A stretch of 64,000 bases of DNA from Agromyces subbeticus DSM 16689 (GCF_000421565.1 NZ_ATXG01000001.1:248001-312000); one strand, 5' to 3'; positions 8,615 to 23,510 are shown, counted from the stretch's first letter. Notes: a model not told the origin generated them from the letters alone. Numbers and translations are program-made.

Positions 8615-8790
8615 AGCAGGGCTGCCGGAGCGTGAGGGTTCGAGCTGCGGCCCCGATGGCCATTTCGCCCCCGACGTCGGGCACCGATCGTTGGCTAGTG
8701 TGGACCGCGGATCCCTACATCCGTTTCGACACGTCATCGGCTTGACGCCGCATCGGCGGCGGGTTGGGGTGCGCGACGAAGGGTAGCCCT

Positions 8791-10647
8791 GTGAAGAAGC
8801 TCGTGGTCGGACTGGTCGCCGCGGTACTGCTCGTCTCGATGAGCGCGGTTCCCGCTTCTGCGGCCGACAACGGCGACGACCTCATCGACGAATCGACCCA
8901 GCACGCGGCGCAGGTTCTCGAGCAGGCGGAATCCGCAGCTGATCCGGCGCCGGGCGACAGAGCCGCCGATGGTGCGGCCGAGCGTCGCGCAGACCAGGAC
9001 GAAGCGCTCGCCGGTGCGGCGTTCGCTGATGATGGAATCGAGGCCGCGCTGGCCGGCGGCGACTTCACGCCCGGTGATCTCATCGCCGACGTGAACTTCT
9101 ACGACAAGGCCGCGATGTCGGAAAGCCAGATCCAGGGCTTTCTGCAACAGATGGTCGGGAGTTGTGCAACGTCGCTCTGTCTCGCGAACTACAAGGCCAC
9201 GACCCCGAACCGCACGTGGAGCTACGGCACGTGCTCGCCGTACGCCGGAGCGGCGAACGAGTCGGCGGCCCGGATCATCTTCAAGGTGCAGGAGGCGTGC
9301 GGACTCAGCGCGAAGGTCATCCTCGTCACCCTGCAGAAGGAGCAGTCGCTTCTCACGAATCCGCAGCCCACGCAGGAGGTCCTGCGGAAGGCGATGGGCT
9401 ACGGATGCCCAGACACCGCAGCGTGCGACTCGACGTACTACGGCTTCTTCAACCAGGTGTACGCCGCCGCTCGTCAACTGACGTGGTACGGCAACCCCGG
9501 CGGTTCGTTCACGTGGTTGAAAGTGGGGCAGCCGAATCACGTGCTCTTCCACCCCGACGACGATCGCTGCGGCGGCGCGAGCGTGACGATCGCGAACAGT
9601 GCGACGGCGGCGCTCTACTACTACACGCCGTACCAGCCGAACGCCGCAGCGCTCGTCGACCTCTACGGCACGGGTGACTCGTGCTCCAGCTATGGCAACC
9701 GGAACTTCTGGCGAATGTACAGCGACTGGTTCGGCGACCCCAGGAGCGGCGTGGTGCTGACGACGGAGCGCCTGGAGGGTGTCGATCGCTATGCGACGGC
9801 GGTTGCCATCTCCGAGGCGAGCTACCCCGGAGGGGCGCCGGTGGTGTACATCGCCTCGGGCACCGAGTTCGCCGACGCGCTGGCGGCGGCCCCTGCGGCT
9901 GCGCACAAGGGCGGCCCGATGCTGCTTACGGCGGCCGACGTCCTCCCCGAAGCCACGGCCGCCGAAATCCGACGGCTCGCACCGCAACAGATCGTCGTCG
10001 TCGGCGGCGACGGCGCTGTCGGTGCATCCGTGATGCGAACGCTCCTGCAGATCGCGCCAGCCAAGAGGATCGGCGGCACCGACCGCTACGACACGTCGCG
10101 CAACATCATCGCCGACGCATTCGGTCCGACTGCCATCGCCTATCTCGCGACCGGGCGTGATTTCCCCGATGGGTTGAGCGCAGGCGCCGCCGCCGGAGCG
10201 ATCGGAGCGCCCGTCGTGCTCGTCGACGGCCTCGGGAGCAGCGTCGATGAGAAGACGCTCGCGCTCCTGCGAAGCAAGGGCATCGCCGAGGTGCGCATCG
10301 CAGGAGGCGACGGCGTCGTCTCACCCGGCATCGCGTCGAGCCTCGCCGCGGCGTCGATGACGGTCAAGCGGTACGCGGGTGCCGATCGCTATACGACGAG
10401 CGTCGCCATCAATACGGTCTTCGCGACGACCGCCAACGCGTACATCGCCACGGGCGCCTCATTCCCCGATGCCCTGACCGGTGCCGCTGCCGCAGGCGCA
10501 GCCGGTGATCCGCTGTACCTGGCAGCGCAGTCGTGCGTTCCCGGTGCTGTTCGCAGCGCAGCGCTCGGCCAGGGCGTCACGTCGTTGACGTTGCTCGGTG
10601 GTCGAGGCGTGCTGGCCGAGGCCGTGGGTCGGCTCCAGTCCTGCTGA
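8791..10647 (+). CDS. Secreted protein with three cell-wall-binding repeats (hemagglutinin-type)
   Basis: 618 residues. A signal peptide (KKLVVGLVAAVLLVSMSAVPASA) is followed by an acidic/alanine-rich stretch and then a domain about residues 95-300 with conserved cysteines (SCATSLC, GTCSPY, EACG, GYGCPDTAACD) that is commonly labelled hemagglutinin in actinobacteria. The C-terminal third has three tandem cell-wall-binding type 2 repeats, each starting like RLEGVDRYATAVAIS and containing a FxDAL-type core. Expected at the cell envelope. GTG 8791 is preferred over TTG 8764 because AAGGG lies 8 nt upstream and the signal peptide begins there. The cysteine domain's activity is unknown. Confidence 0.8.
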   Translation: MKKLVVGLVAAVLLVSMSAVPASAADNGDDLIDESTQHAAQVLEQAESAADPAPGDRAADGAAERRADQDEALAGAAFADDGIEAALAGGDFTPGDLIADVNFYDKAAMSESQIQGFLQQMVGSCATSLCLANYKATTPNRTWSYGTCSPYAGAANESAARIIFKVQEACGLSAKVILVTLQKEQSLLTNPQPTQEVLRKAMGYGCPDTAACDSTYYGFFNQVYAAARQLTWYGNPGGSFTWLKVGQPNHVLFHPDDDRCGGASVTIANSATAALYYYTPYQPNAAALVDLYGTGDSCSSYGNRNFWRMYSDWFGDPRSGVVLTTERLEGVDRYATAVAISEASYPGGAPVVYIASGTEFADALAAAPAAAHKGGPMLLTAADVLPEATAAEIRRLAPQQIVVVGGDGAVGASVMRTLLQIAPAKRIGGTDRYDTSRNIIADAFGPTAIAYLATGRDFPDGLSAGAAAGAIGAPVVLVDGLGSSVDEKTLALLRSKGIAEVRIAGGDGVVSPGIASSLAAASMTVKRYAGADRYTTSVAINTVFATTANAYIATGASFPDALTGAAAAGAAGDPLYLAAQSCVPGAVRSAALGQGVTSLTLLGGRGVLAEAVGRLQSC

Positions 10648-10717
10648 GCGCAGCGGTTCGGCCGCAGAGGGTCGGCGCCGACTGAGACGGGCATGCCGGT
10701 GACCGACGGAATCTGCC

Positions 10718-10731
10718 TGACAGCGCTTCCA
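10718..10731. promoter_or_regulatory. Possible second LacI-type operator
   Basis: TGACAGCGCTTCCA has the AGCGCT core and TG...CA ends of LacI-family operators but two unmatched positions between the arms. It is about 100 bp upstream of the better operator before the amylopullulanase gene. Confidence 0.3.
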
Positions 10732-10815
10732 GTCGGCTAGGCCTCGTACGCGCCCTGATGATCGGGCTGCCGTCGAGCACTCACGCCCACTTCCTTTGCC
10801 GTACTGCTCCAGCCG

Positions 10816-10829
10816 TGTAAGCGCTTGCA
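10816..10829. promoter_or_regulatory. LacI-family operator upstream of the amylopullulanase gene
   Basis: TGTAAGCGCTTGCA is a near-perfect 14-bp palindrome centred on CG, matching the general LacI/GalR operator form TGnAAnCGnTTnCA known for maltose and alpha-glucoside regulators in actinobacteria. It lies 75 bp before the ATG at 10904, a good place for repression in the absence of maltodextrins. The LacI-type gene at 42891 is a possible but unproven partner. Confidence 0.7.
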
Positions 10830-10903
10830 TTAACGAGCCTGCCGCTGCTACCGTCGCCTGCAGGTCGGAGGCACGCGGACGTGCCGGAAATCGGGAGTCA
10901 AGG

Positions 10904-16978
<6,075 letters not shown>

Positions 16979-16985
16979 GGTGGAA

Positions 16986-17012
16986 GGGAGCCGGGCTCAG
17001 CGCCCGGCTCCC
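16986..17012. terminator. Bidirectional hairpin between the amylopullulanase and MFS genes
   Basis: GGGAGCCGGGC (16986-16996) and GCCCGGCTCCC (17002-17012) pair perfectly around a 5-nt loop. It follows the amylopullulanase stop by 7 nt and overlaps the end of the convergent MFS gene, whose stop codon starts in the loop. There is no clear T-run, as is usual in high-GC actinobacteria. Confidence 0.7.
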
Positions 17013-18232
17013 ACCGGCGCGAAGGCGGAGCGCACGGTCGCGGCGATGACCGCTGCGACCGCGACCAGCACGAGGGCGAGCCACGGCAGCCAGTCGATGC
17101 CGAGCCCGTCGAGCGCGAGGCCGCCGAGGAAGGCGCCCGCCGCGATCGACCCGTTCCAGGTCGCGACGACCATCGACTGCGCGACATCCGCCGCTTCGCC
17201 TGCGATGCGCGCCGGCGCGGCCTGCAGCAGCGTCGGTGCGCTGCCGTAGGCGAGCCCCCAGACGCCGAGTGCGATGTACACGACGATCGGCTGGTCGGCC
17301 CACAGTCCGATCGCGATCATCGCGGCGCCGAGCAGCACCGCGGCGACGATGACCATCGACCGCATGCGACGGTCGACGAGCGCGCCCGCTCCGATCACGC
17401 CCACCACGGCGAGCACGCCGAACACGAGCAGCGCGAGGTCGAGGTGCGCGTCGATGCCCGATGCCACCGTCAGCGGGGCGATGTAGGTGTAGGCGATGTT
17501 GTGGGCGAGGATGAAGAACGCCGTGGTCGCGAGCACGGCGGCGAGTCCCGGCAGCCGCAGCACCGACGCCAGTGAAGGGCGCGCCCCGGCTCGTTCGCCG
17601 GGGAACGACGGCAGCGCGGCGACCACCCAGACGGCGAGGCCGACGCCGACGATCGCGATGAGGCCGAACGCGGCGCGCCAGCCGACGGCGCCACCGAGCA
17701 TCGTCGCGATCGGCAGGCCGAAGGCGAACGCCAGGGGAGTGCCGACCATCGCGATCGAGAGCGCCCGGCCCGAGTGCTCGGGCTCGACGGTGCGCATCGC
17801 GTACCCAGCGGCCATCGCCCAGAGCAACCCGGCGAGCATGCCGCCGAGCACGCGGGCGGCGAGGATGAGCGCGTACGAGTCGGCGATCGCCGTGACGCCG
17901 TTCACGAGGGCGAAGCCGAGCACGAGCGCGACGAGGAGCGGCTTGCGCGGCACGCTGCGGGTGAGCGCGGTGAGGGGGATCGCGGTGATCGCGGTGGTGA
18001 CCGCGTAGATCGCCACGAGCTGGCCGATCTGCGATTCGGATGCCCCGAGGTCGGCGCTCATCTGCGGCAGGAGCCCGGCCGGCAGGATCTCGGTGACGAC
18101 CCCCACGAAGACGATGGAGGCGAGGGCGAGCAGCCCGTTGAGCGGGAGTCGGGTGCGGCCGGAGCGGCGCGCGTGACCCGTCGCCGTCGCGGGCTTCGGC
18201 AGGGTCAGTGAGTCGGTGATCGGTGATGCCAT
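16997..18232 (-). CDS. MFS transporter, DHA1/arabinose-efflux type
   Basis: 411 residues with about 12 hydrophobic helices, starting NGLLALASIVFVGVVTEILPAGLLPQM, typical of the DHA1 family of drug or sugar exporters (AraJ/YdhP-like). The start ATG 18232 places the first helix about 30 residues in. It is divergent from a MerR-type regulator with 67 nt between the starts, so the regulator probably controls it in response to an exported compound. The substrate is unknown. Confidence 0.85.
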   Translation of the reverse strand: MASPITDSLTLPKPATATGHARRSGRTRLPLNGLLALASIVFVGVVTEILPAGLLPQMSADLGASESQIGQLVAIYAVTTAITAIPLTALTRSVPRKPLLVALVLGFALVNGVTAIADSYALILAARVLGGMLAGLLWAMAAGYAMRTVEPEHSGRALSIAMVGTPLAFAFGLPIATMLGGAVGWRAAFGLIAIVGVGLAVWVVAALPSFPGERAGARPSLASVLRLPGLAAVLATTAFFILAHNIAYTYIAPLTVASGIDAHLDLALLVFGVLAVVGVIGAGALVDRRMRSMVIVAAVLLGAAMIAIGLWADQPIVVYIALGVWGLAYGSAPTLLQAAPARIAGEAADVAQSMVVATWNGSIAAGAFLGGLALDGLGIDWLPWLALVLVAVAAVIAATVRSAFAPVGAGR

Positions 18233-18248
18233 GTCGACAGTGTCGAAC

Positions 18249-18272
18249 CTTGACACTAATGTGAAGGTCAAG
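18249..18272. promoter_or_regulatory. Divergent promoter/operator, MerR-type
   Basis: CTTGAC (18249-18254) and GTCAAG (18267-18272) form an inverted repeat in the short space between the divergent MFS and MerR genes. A TTGACA -35-like hexamer is embedded in the left arm on the plus strand and TTGACC in the right arm on the minus strand. MerR proteins characteristically bind such a dyad within the promoter they control. Confidence 0.55.
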
Positions 18273-18299
18273 TCGTGTTCGAGATGGAAGGGAGACGGC

Positions 18300-18662
18300 A
18301 TGCGCATCGGCGAGCTCTCCAGCCGCACCAGCGTGGCCACGCGTCTGCTGCGCTACTACGAGGAGCAGGGACTCGTGCCCTCCACTCGGGAGCACAACGG
18401 GTACCGCGACTATGCGGAGTCCGCGGTCGAGCGAGTGAACCAGGTGCGCGGGCTGATCGAGGCCGGCATCCCCACCGCGGTCATCCGCGACATGCTGCCG
18501 TGCCTCGCGAGCACCTCGCACGCCTCGGCACCGGTCATCCAGCGCGAGCTGGCCGAGACCCTCGCCGAGCGCCGCGCGCAACTCGAGCAGCGCATCGGAT
18601 GCCTCTCGAAGAACCGCGACGCCATCTCGACCTACCTCGAGCGGGCGACCGTCACCGGCTGA
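18300..18662 (+). CDS. MerR-family transcriptional regulator
   Basis: 120 residues. The N-terminal winged helix (MRIGELSSRTSVATRLLRYY, then EEQGLVPSTREHNGYRDY) is standard MerR; a coiled-coil dimerisation helix follows. There is no metal-binding cysteine cluster (only isolated cysteines), which argues against a metal sensor and for a drug or small-molecule sensor. ATG 18300 is preceded by GGAAGGGAG. Divergent from the MFS exporter, its likely target. Confidence 0.85.
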   Translation: MRIGELSSRTSVATRLLRYYEEQGLVPSTREHNGYRDYAESAVERVNQVRGLIEAGIPTAVIRDMLPCLASTSHASAPVIQRELAETLAERRAQLEQRIGCLSKNRDAISTYLERATVTG

Positions 18663-18683
18663 AGCTGCGTGCTCAGGCGCTGC

Positions 18684-19685
18684 TCACGCGCTCGGCGACA
18701 CCTCGGCGTCGGCGAGCACCGCGTGACACCGCACGATGCGCTCGAACCACCACTCCGTGCGCTCGGGCGACGCCGCGTGGCGGTCGAGCAGTTCAGGATC
18801 GGGCAGCACCCGGCGCACCGGGATCGACCCCTGCTCGGGCAGCAACGGCGAGCGCGTGACATCCGCCGCCAGCAATGACGCGGTGCCGAGCCCGCAGTCG
18901 AATTCGAGCGAGGTGATGGATGCCGCGAGCTGCGCGCCCATCGCGATGCCGACGCTCGTGTCGAGGGCACTCGAGACCACGACGGGCAGTCCGGTGCCCG
19001 CGATGAGCTCGAGCGCGCGGTGGATGCCGCCGAGCGGCTGGGCCTTGATCACGAGCAGGTCGGCGGCGCCCGCCTCGGCGACCGCGAGCGGGTCGTCGGC
19101 CCGGCGCACGCTCTCGTCGGCCGCGATCGGCACGCCCATGTACTTCGTGCGCCGGCGGATCTCGGCGAGCTCCTCGACGGTCTCACAGGGCTGCTCGACG
19201 TACTCGAGGTCGAACGGCGCGAGCGCGTGGATCGCGTGCTCGGCCTCGTCGACGTTCCAGCCGCCGTTGGCGTCGATGCGGATGCGGCCCTCGGGTCCGA
19301 GCGCCTCGCGCACGGCGCGCACCCTCGCGACATCCTGAGCGAGCGTCTGGTCTGACGCCGCGACCTTGACCTTCGCCGTACGGCATCCGGGGAATCGGGC
19401 GAGCACCGCGGCGACGCTGTCGGGATCGACCGCGGGCACGGTCGCGTTGACGGGAATCCGGTCGCGCAGGGCGGGCGGCGGGGCGGTCCATCCGTAGTCG
19501 ATCGCGGCGGCGAGCCACGCGGATGCCTCGTGGTCGTCGTATTCGACGAACGGCGAGAACTCGGTCCACCCCTCTGGCCCCTCGAAGAGCACGGCCTCGC
19601 GCACGTCGATGCCGCGGAAGCGCGTCACGAGGGGGAGGGCCACGACTCGGGCGGTGGCGAGCAGGTCATTCGGCTCGGGCAGCAT
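18684..19685 (-). CDS. menC: o-Succinylbenzoate synthase
   Basis: 333 residues of the enolase superfamily. The catalytic lysine pair region TAKVKVAAS, the metal ligands in RIDANGGWN, VEQPCE and AADES, and the second lysine in LLVIKAQPLGG are all present. It dehydrates SHCHC to o-succinylbenzoate in menaquinone synthesis. ATG 19685 begins right at the family's N-terminus. The other men genes follow at 19988-28979, though menC is on the opposite strand to menB. Confidence 0.92.
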   Translation of the reverse strand: MLPEPNDLLATARVVALPLVTRFRGIDVREAVLFEGPEGWTEFSPFVEYDDHEASAWLAAAIDYGWTAPPPALRDRIPVNATVPAVDPDSVAAVLARFPGCRTAKVKVAASDQTLAQDVARVRAVREALGPEGRIRIDANGGWNVDEAEHAIHALAPFDLEYVEQPCETVEELAEIRRRTKYMGVPIAADESVRRADDPLAVAEAGAADLLVIKAQPLGGIHRALELIAGTGLPVVVSSALDTSVGIAMGAQLAASITSLEFDCGLGTASLLAADVTRSPLLPEQGSIPVRRVLPDPELLDRHAASPERTEWWFERIVRCHAVLADAEVSPSA

Positions 19686-19755
19686 GTGCCCAGTCTCGCA
19701 CCCGTGCTCGCCGAAGGTGACGGTGTTATGGTGAACGCCCACAGGGATGGTGCAT

Positions 19756-19947
19756 ATGAACTCGCTGCAGCAACTCGGCATCGACGACGTCGAGGTGCCC
19801 GAAGACCCGGTGTCGCGCAACGTGCTCATCGGCGTGAGCGGCATCCTGATCGTGATCGCCGCGCTGATCCCGATCACCGCGGCTGCCGTCACCGTCGTGG
19901 TCGTCGTCACGACGTACGGCCGATTCCTACTGGGCCTCGGCGGCTGA
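19756..19947 (+). CDS. Small single-pass membrane protein, unknown
   Basis: 63 residues: a polar N-terminus (NSLQQLGIDDVEVPEDPVSRN) followed by one long hydrophobic segment (VLIGVSGILIVIAALIPITA and onward). ATG 19756 is chosen because AGGGA lies 8 nt before it; ATG 19747, three codons upstream, is possible. It lies between menC (divergent) and menB. No function can be assigned. Confidence 0.6.
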   Translation: MNSLQQLGIDDVEVPEDPVSRNVLIGVSGILIVIAALIPITAAAVTVVVVVTTYGRFLLGLGG

Positions 19948-19975
19948 CTCCTTCGGGGGCCGGGCGCCGCCCGAA

Positions 19976-19981
19976 TAGGCT
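19976..19981 (+). promoter_or_regulatory. -10 hexamer TAGGCT for menB
   Basis: TAGGCT ending exactly 6 nt before ATG 19988; leaderless pattern. Confidence 0.55.
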
Positions 19982-19987
19982 GGGGTC

Positions 19988-20971
19988 ATGAGCCCCGACG
20001 TGTCCGAACTGTTCGATGCGAGTGAGTGGACCGACGCGGCATCCGCGATCGGTGGGCCCTCGGGTCTCACCGACATCACCTATCACCACTCGGTCGACGG
20101 GCGCATCGCGCGCATCGCCTTCGACCGGCCCGAGGTGCGCAACGCCTTTCGGCCGCACAGTGTTGACGAGCTCTACCGCGCCCTCGAAGACGCCCGCACG
20201 AACCCGCACATCGGCGTCGTGCTGCTCACGGGCAACGGCCCGAGCGCGAAAGACGGCGGGTGGGCGTTCTGCTCGGGCGGCGACCAGCGCATCCGCGGTC
20301 GCGACGGCTACAGGTACGAGGAGCCCGCCGGTCGAGTAGCGAGCGCCAGCGAGCGCATCGAGACCACGGGCGCGGATCTCGATACGCCTCCTCCGTCGGC
20401 TACTCGATCGGCGGGGCTCGGGCGCCTGCACATCCTCGAGGTGCAGCGGCTCATCCGCTTCATGCCGAAGGTCGTCATCGCGGTCGTGCCCGGCTGGGCG
20501 GCCGGCGGCGGGCACTCGCTGCACGTCGTCTGCGATCTGACGATCGCGAGCCGCGAGCACGGCCGCTTCAAGCAGACCGATGCCGATGTCGGCAGCTTCG
20601 ACGCCGGCTACGGCAGCGCCTACTTCGCGCGCCAGATCGGGCAGAAGTTCGCCCGCGAGGTGTTCTTCCTCGCCGAGGAGTACTCGGCCGATCGCGCGTA
20701 CGAGATGGGCGCCGTGAACCGGGTCGTACCGCACGCAGAACTCGAGCGCGAGGCGATCGCGATGGCGCGCACGATCCTCACGAAGTCGCCGACCGCCGTG
20801 CGCATGCTGAAGTTCGCGTTCAACGCGGTCGACGACGGCATGGTCGGCCAGCAGGTGTTCGCGGGCGAAGCCACGCGGCTCGCCTACGGCACCGACGAGG
20901 CGGTCGAGGGCCGCGACGCCTTCCTCGAGAAGCGCGACCCCGACTGGGGCCCGTACCCGTGGCACTACTGA
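19988..20971 (+). CDS. menB: 1,4-dihydroxy-2-naphthoyl-CoA synthase with a repeat-encoded insert
   Basis: 327 residues, crotonase fold: oxyanion-hole motif CSGGDQRIRGRDGY near residue 95 and GWAAGGGHSLHVVCDLTIAS near residue 175, plus the MenB-specific C-terminus (PDWGPYPWHY at the end). It closes the second ring of the naphthoquinone from OSB-CoA. Residues about 113-142 (GRVASASERIETTGADLD and following) are absent from the usual family pattern and are encoded by an exactly 90-bp palindromic repeat at 20325-20414 that happens to be open in this frame. The catalytic segments on both sides are intact, so the enzyme probably works with an extra surface loop. Confidence 0.92.
   Translation: MSPDVSELFDASEWTDAASAIGGPSGLTDITYHHSVDGRIARIAFDRPEVRNAFRPHSVDELYRALEDARTNPHIGVVLLTGNGPSAKDGGWAFCSGGDQRIRGRDGYRYEEPAGRVASASERIETTGADLDTPPPSATRSAGLGRLHILEVQRLIRFMPKVVIAVVPGWAAGGGHSLHVVCDLTIASREHGRFKQTDADVGSFDAGYGSAYFARQIGQKFAREVFFLAEEYSADRAYEMGAVNRVVPHAELEREAIAMARTILTKSPTAVRMLKFAFNAVDDGMVGQQVFAGEATRLAYGTDEAVEGRDAFLEKRDPDWGPYPWHY
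20325..20414. repeat. Palindromic repeat inserted in-frame within menB
   Basis: CCGCCGGTCGAGTAGC (20325-20340) pairs with GCTACTCGATCGGCGG (20399-20414), 15 of 16 positions; inner GCATCGAGACC/GATCTCGATACG segments also match the family seen at 7454-7535. The 90-bp length is a multiple of three and no stop arises in the menB frame. Confidence 0.85.
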
Positions 20972-21008
20972 TGCCGGTTACCGGTCACCGGTTCAGGCGG
21001 AGTCCGAG

Positions 21009-22190
21009 GTGCCGGTGAAACCACTCGTACGGGTGACGGCGACGGATGTCCCGGTGCTCACCGAAGCACTCCGCGTCGCGCTCGCCGGCGGCCCCGCCGT
21101 CTGGCCGGTGCCCGCTGCGCTGGGTTTCGAGACGGGCGGAGAGGGCCCTCCTCACCCCGCAGAAATCGCCGAGGGCATCGCGCTCGTCGTGGAGACGAGC
21201 GGGTCGACGGATGCCCCGAAGCGGGTGATGCTCTCGGCCGACGCGCTCATCGCGAGCGCCGACGCCACCGCCGACCGGCTCGACGGCCCGGGACGCTGGT
21301 TGCTCGCCCTGCCCGGCCACTACATCGCCGGCGCCCAGGTGCTCGTGCGGTCGATCATCGCGGGCACCACGCCGGTGCTCCTGGGCGACGGGCCGTTCAC
21401 GGCAGAGGCGTTCGCCGCGGCATCCGCTCGCCTCGACGCCGCCGCACCGCGCTACACCTCGCTCGTGCCGGTGCAGCTCGCGCGGGTCGTCGAGCGGGCG
21501 CAGCGTGACGCCTTCGTCGCGGCCGCATTGACCGGTTACGACGCGGTGCTCGTCGGCGGGCAGGCGCTCGCCCCCGAACTCGCTGCGCGCGCCGAAGAGC
21601 TCGGTGCCCGCATCGTGCGCACCTACGGCTCGAGCGAGACCGCCGGCGGATGCGTCTACGACGGCCGCGCGCTCGACGGCGTCGGCGTGCGCACCGTCGA
21701 CGGCCTCGTCGAGCTGTCGGGCCCGGTGCTCGCCGACGGCTACCTCGGCGATGCCGAGCGCACCGCGGCGGTGTTCACCTCCGACGCCCGCGGCACCCGC
21801 TGGTATCGCACGGGCGACCTCGGCGAGCTCACGGCCGACGGAGTGCTGCGCATCAGCGGGCGCGCCGACGACGTCATCATCTCGGGCGGAGTGAAGGTCG
21901 CGCTGGGCGAGGTCGAGCGCGCCGTGCGCACCCGCCCCGGATTCGGCGAAGCCGTGGTCGTCGCGGTCGCACACCCCGAGTGGGGTGAGCGGCCCGCGGT
22001 CGTCTCGCCGGCGACGGATGCCGCGACATCCGCGACGCTCGACGATCTCGCCTCGGCGACGGATGCCGCGGGCCTACCGCAGGCCGCACGGCCCGTGCGG
22101 CTCGTCATCGTCGACGGGCTGCCGTTGCTCGCCTCGGGCAAGCCCGACCGCCGCGCCATCGCTGCGGCGCTCGCCGCACCGGCGAACTAG
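21009..22190 (+). CDS. menE: o-Succinylbenzoate--CoA ligase
   Basis: 393 residues, ANL superfamily: the P-loop motif ETSGSTDAPKRVMLS near residue 62, the YGSSETAGG motif near residue 215, GDLGEL with the hinge region following, and the catalytic lysine region LLASGKPDRRAI at the C-terminus. It activates OSB to OSB-CoA, the MenB substrate. The GTG start lies 37 nt after menB; menA starts 9 nt after its stop, so menB-menE-menA are probably co-transcribed. Confidence 0.9.
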   Translation: MPVKPLVRVTATDVPVLTEALRVALAGGPAVWPVPAALGFETGGEGPPHPAEIAEGIALVVETSGSTDAPKRVMLSADALIASADATADRLDGPGRWLLALPGHYIAGAQVLVRSIIAGTTPVLLGDGPFTAEAFAAASARLDAAAPRYTSLVPVQLARVVERAQRDAFVAAALTGYDAVLVGGQALAPELAARAEELGARIVRTYGSSETAGGCVYDGRALDGVGVRTVDGLVELSGPVLADGYLGDAERTAAVFTSDARGTRWYRTGDLGELTADGVLRISGRADDVIISGGVKVALGEVERAVRTRPGFGEAVVVAVAHPEWGERPAVVSPATDAATSATLDDLASATDAAGLPQAARPVRLVIVDGLPLLASGKPDRRAIAAALAAPAN

Positions 22191-22199
22191 CATGTTCGT

Positions 22200-23219
22200 G
22201 TGGCACGCCCGAAACCCCAGCGCATGAATCCCGCCGCCGATCTCGCGGGCAGGAGCCGCGCGCCCGGCCGCAGCGGCAACCCGGCCAAGGCCGCGACGAC
22301 GGCGGCGCGCACCGCACCGACCGCGCCTCGCCGGCCGCCCCGCGCCACGGCGGCCGACTGGGTCTCGGGTGCGCGGCTGCGCACCCTGCCGCTCGCCATC
22401 GCCCCCGTCGCACTCGGCACCGGCGCCGGCATCGTCGCGATCCCCGACGGGCCGTGGCACGGTGCCCGCGCGCTGCTCGCGCTCGTGGTCGCCCTCGGCC
22501 TGCAGATCGGCGTCAACTACGCCAACGACTACTCCGACGGCGTGCGGGGAACCGACGAGCACCGGGTCGGGCCGGCCCGGCTCACGGGTTCGGGCGTCGC
22601 CAAGCCGCGGCAGGTGCTCGCCGTCGCCCTGAGCTTCTTCGCGCTCGCCGCGCTCGCCGGTCTCGCGCTCACGATCGTCACCGGGCAGTGGTGGATGCTC
22701 GCCGTCGGTGCGGTCGCCATCGTCGCCGCCTGGTTCTACACGGGCGGCAAGCATCCGTATGGCTACTACGGGCTCGGCGAGCTGTTCGTGTTCGTGTTCT
22801 TCGGCATCATCGCGACCGCCGGCTCTGCCTACGTGCAGGCGCTCACCGTCAACTTCGAGGCGTGGCTCGGCGGAGTGGGGGTGGGCCTGCTCGCCTGCGC
22901 GGTGCTCATGGCCAACAACCTGCGCGATGTCGCGCAAGACAAGATCGCCGGCAAGCGCACCCTCGCCGTGCTCGTCGGGCCGCTCGCGGGCCGCATCCTG
23001 TTCACGATCTTCATGCTCGCGCCGTTCGCGATCGTGGTGTTCTTCGCGCTGCTCTACTCGACGGCGTGGCTCGTGCTGTTCGCGTTGCTCGCTGCGCTGC
23101 CGGCGTGCCTCATCGTGCTCACCGCCAAGACGCCGCGCGAGCTCATCATCGCCCTGCAGCTCGCGAGCCTCACGGCGCTCGTCTACGGGGTCGGGCTCGG
23201 GCTGGCGTTCGCGTTCTGA
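22200..23219 (+). CDS. menA: 1,4-dihydroxy-2-naphthoate polyprenyltransferase
   Basis: 339 residues of the UbiA family. The first Asp-rich prenyl-diphosphate motif is in NYANDYSDGVRGTD and the second in NNLRDVAQDKIAGKRTLAV; eight or nine membrane helices follow the expected pattern. It attaches the polyprenyl tail to DHNA, giving demethylmenaquinone. The first about 50 residues are Ala/Pro/Arg-rich and not conserved; GTG 22200 is used, though ATG 22224 is possible. Confidence 0.92.
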   Translation: MARPKPQRMNPAADLAGRSRAPGRSGNPAKAATTAARTAPTAPRRPPRATAADWVSGARLRTLPLAIAPVALGTGAGIVAIPDGPWHGARALLALVVALGLQIGVNYANDYSDGVRGTDEHRVGPARLTGSGVAKPRQVLAVALSFFALAALAGLALTIVTGQWWMLAVGAVAIVAAWFYTGGKHPYGYYGLGELFVFVFFGIIATAGSAYVQALTVNFEAWLGGVGVGLLACAVLMANNLRDVAQDKIAGKRTLAVLVGPLAGRILFTIFMLAPFAIVVFFALLYSTAWLVLFALLAALPACLIVLTAKTPRELIIALQLASLTALVYGVGLGLAFAF

Positions 23220-23228
23220 CGCAGGGAG

Positions 23229-23510
23229 TTACTGGTCGCGCTCGCGTGAGCCGCGCTCGACGGCGGCGTCTTCGGCCTCGTCGTCTTCGGGGATCAGCGG
23301 CTTCTCGCGGTGCCGAACGGCGTAGAGGTCGCTCGACATCGACTCGCGCGGTCGGCGCAGGAAGATGAGCGACGCGCTGAACCCGAAGAGCGCGGCGACG
23401 GCGGCGGAGATCAGCGGATCGATGCCGAACATGAGCAGCACGGCGAGCGGCACGGCGAAGAGCACCAGGCGCAGCGCGGTGTACCAGATCCAGACGGGCA
23501 CGGATTTCAC
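23229..23510 (-). CDS. DUF4229 membrane protein
   Basis: 93 residues with two closely spaced hydrophobic helices (WIWYTALRLVLFAVPLAVLL and PLISAAVAALFGFSASLIFL) and a charged C-terminus, matching DUF4229 proteins that accompany men genes in actinobacteria. GTG 23510 is chosen because AGCAGG lies just upstream and the first helix starts directly after it. It is convergent with menA (10 nt apart) and its function is unknown. Confidence 0.75.
   Translation of the reverse strand: MKSVPVWIWYTALRLVLFAVPLAVLLMFGIDPLISAAVAALFGFSASLIFLRRPRESMSSDLYAVRHREKPLIPEDDEAEDAAVERGSRERDQ

Noticed and set aside
19988-20971. menB as a pseudogene because of the repeat insertion
   Set aside because: The insert is exactly 90 bp, leaves the frame open, and both catalytic segments and the C-terminus are intact.
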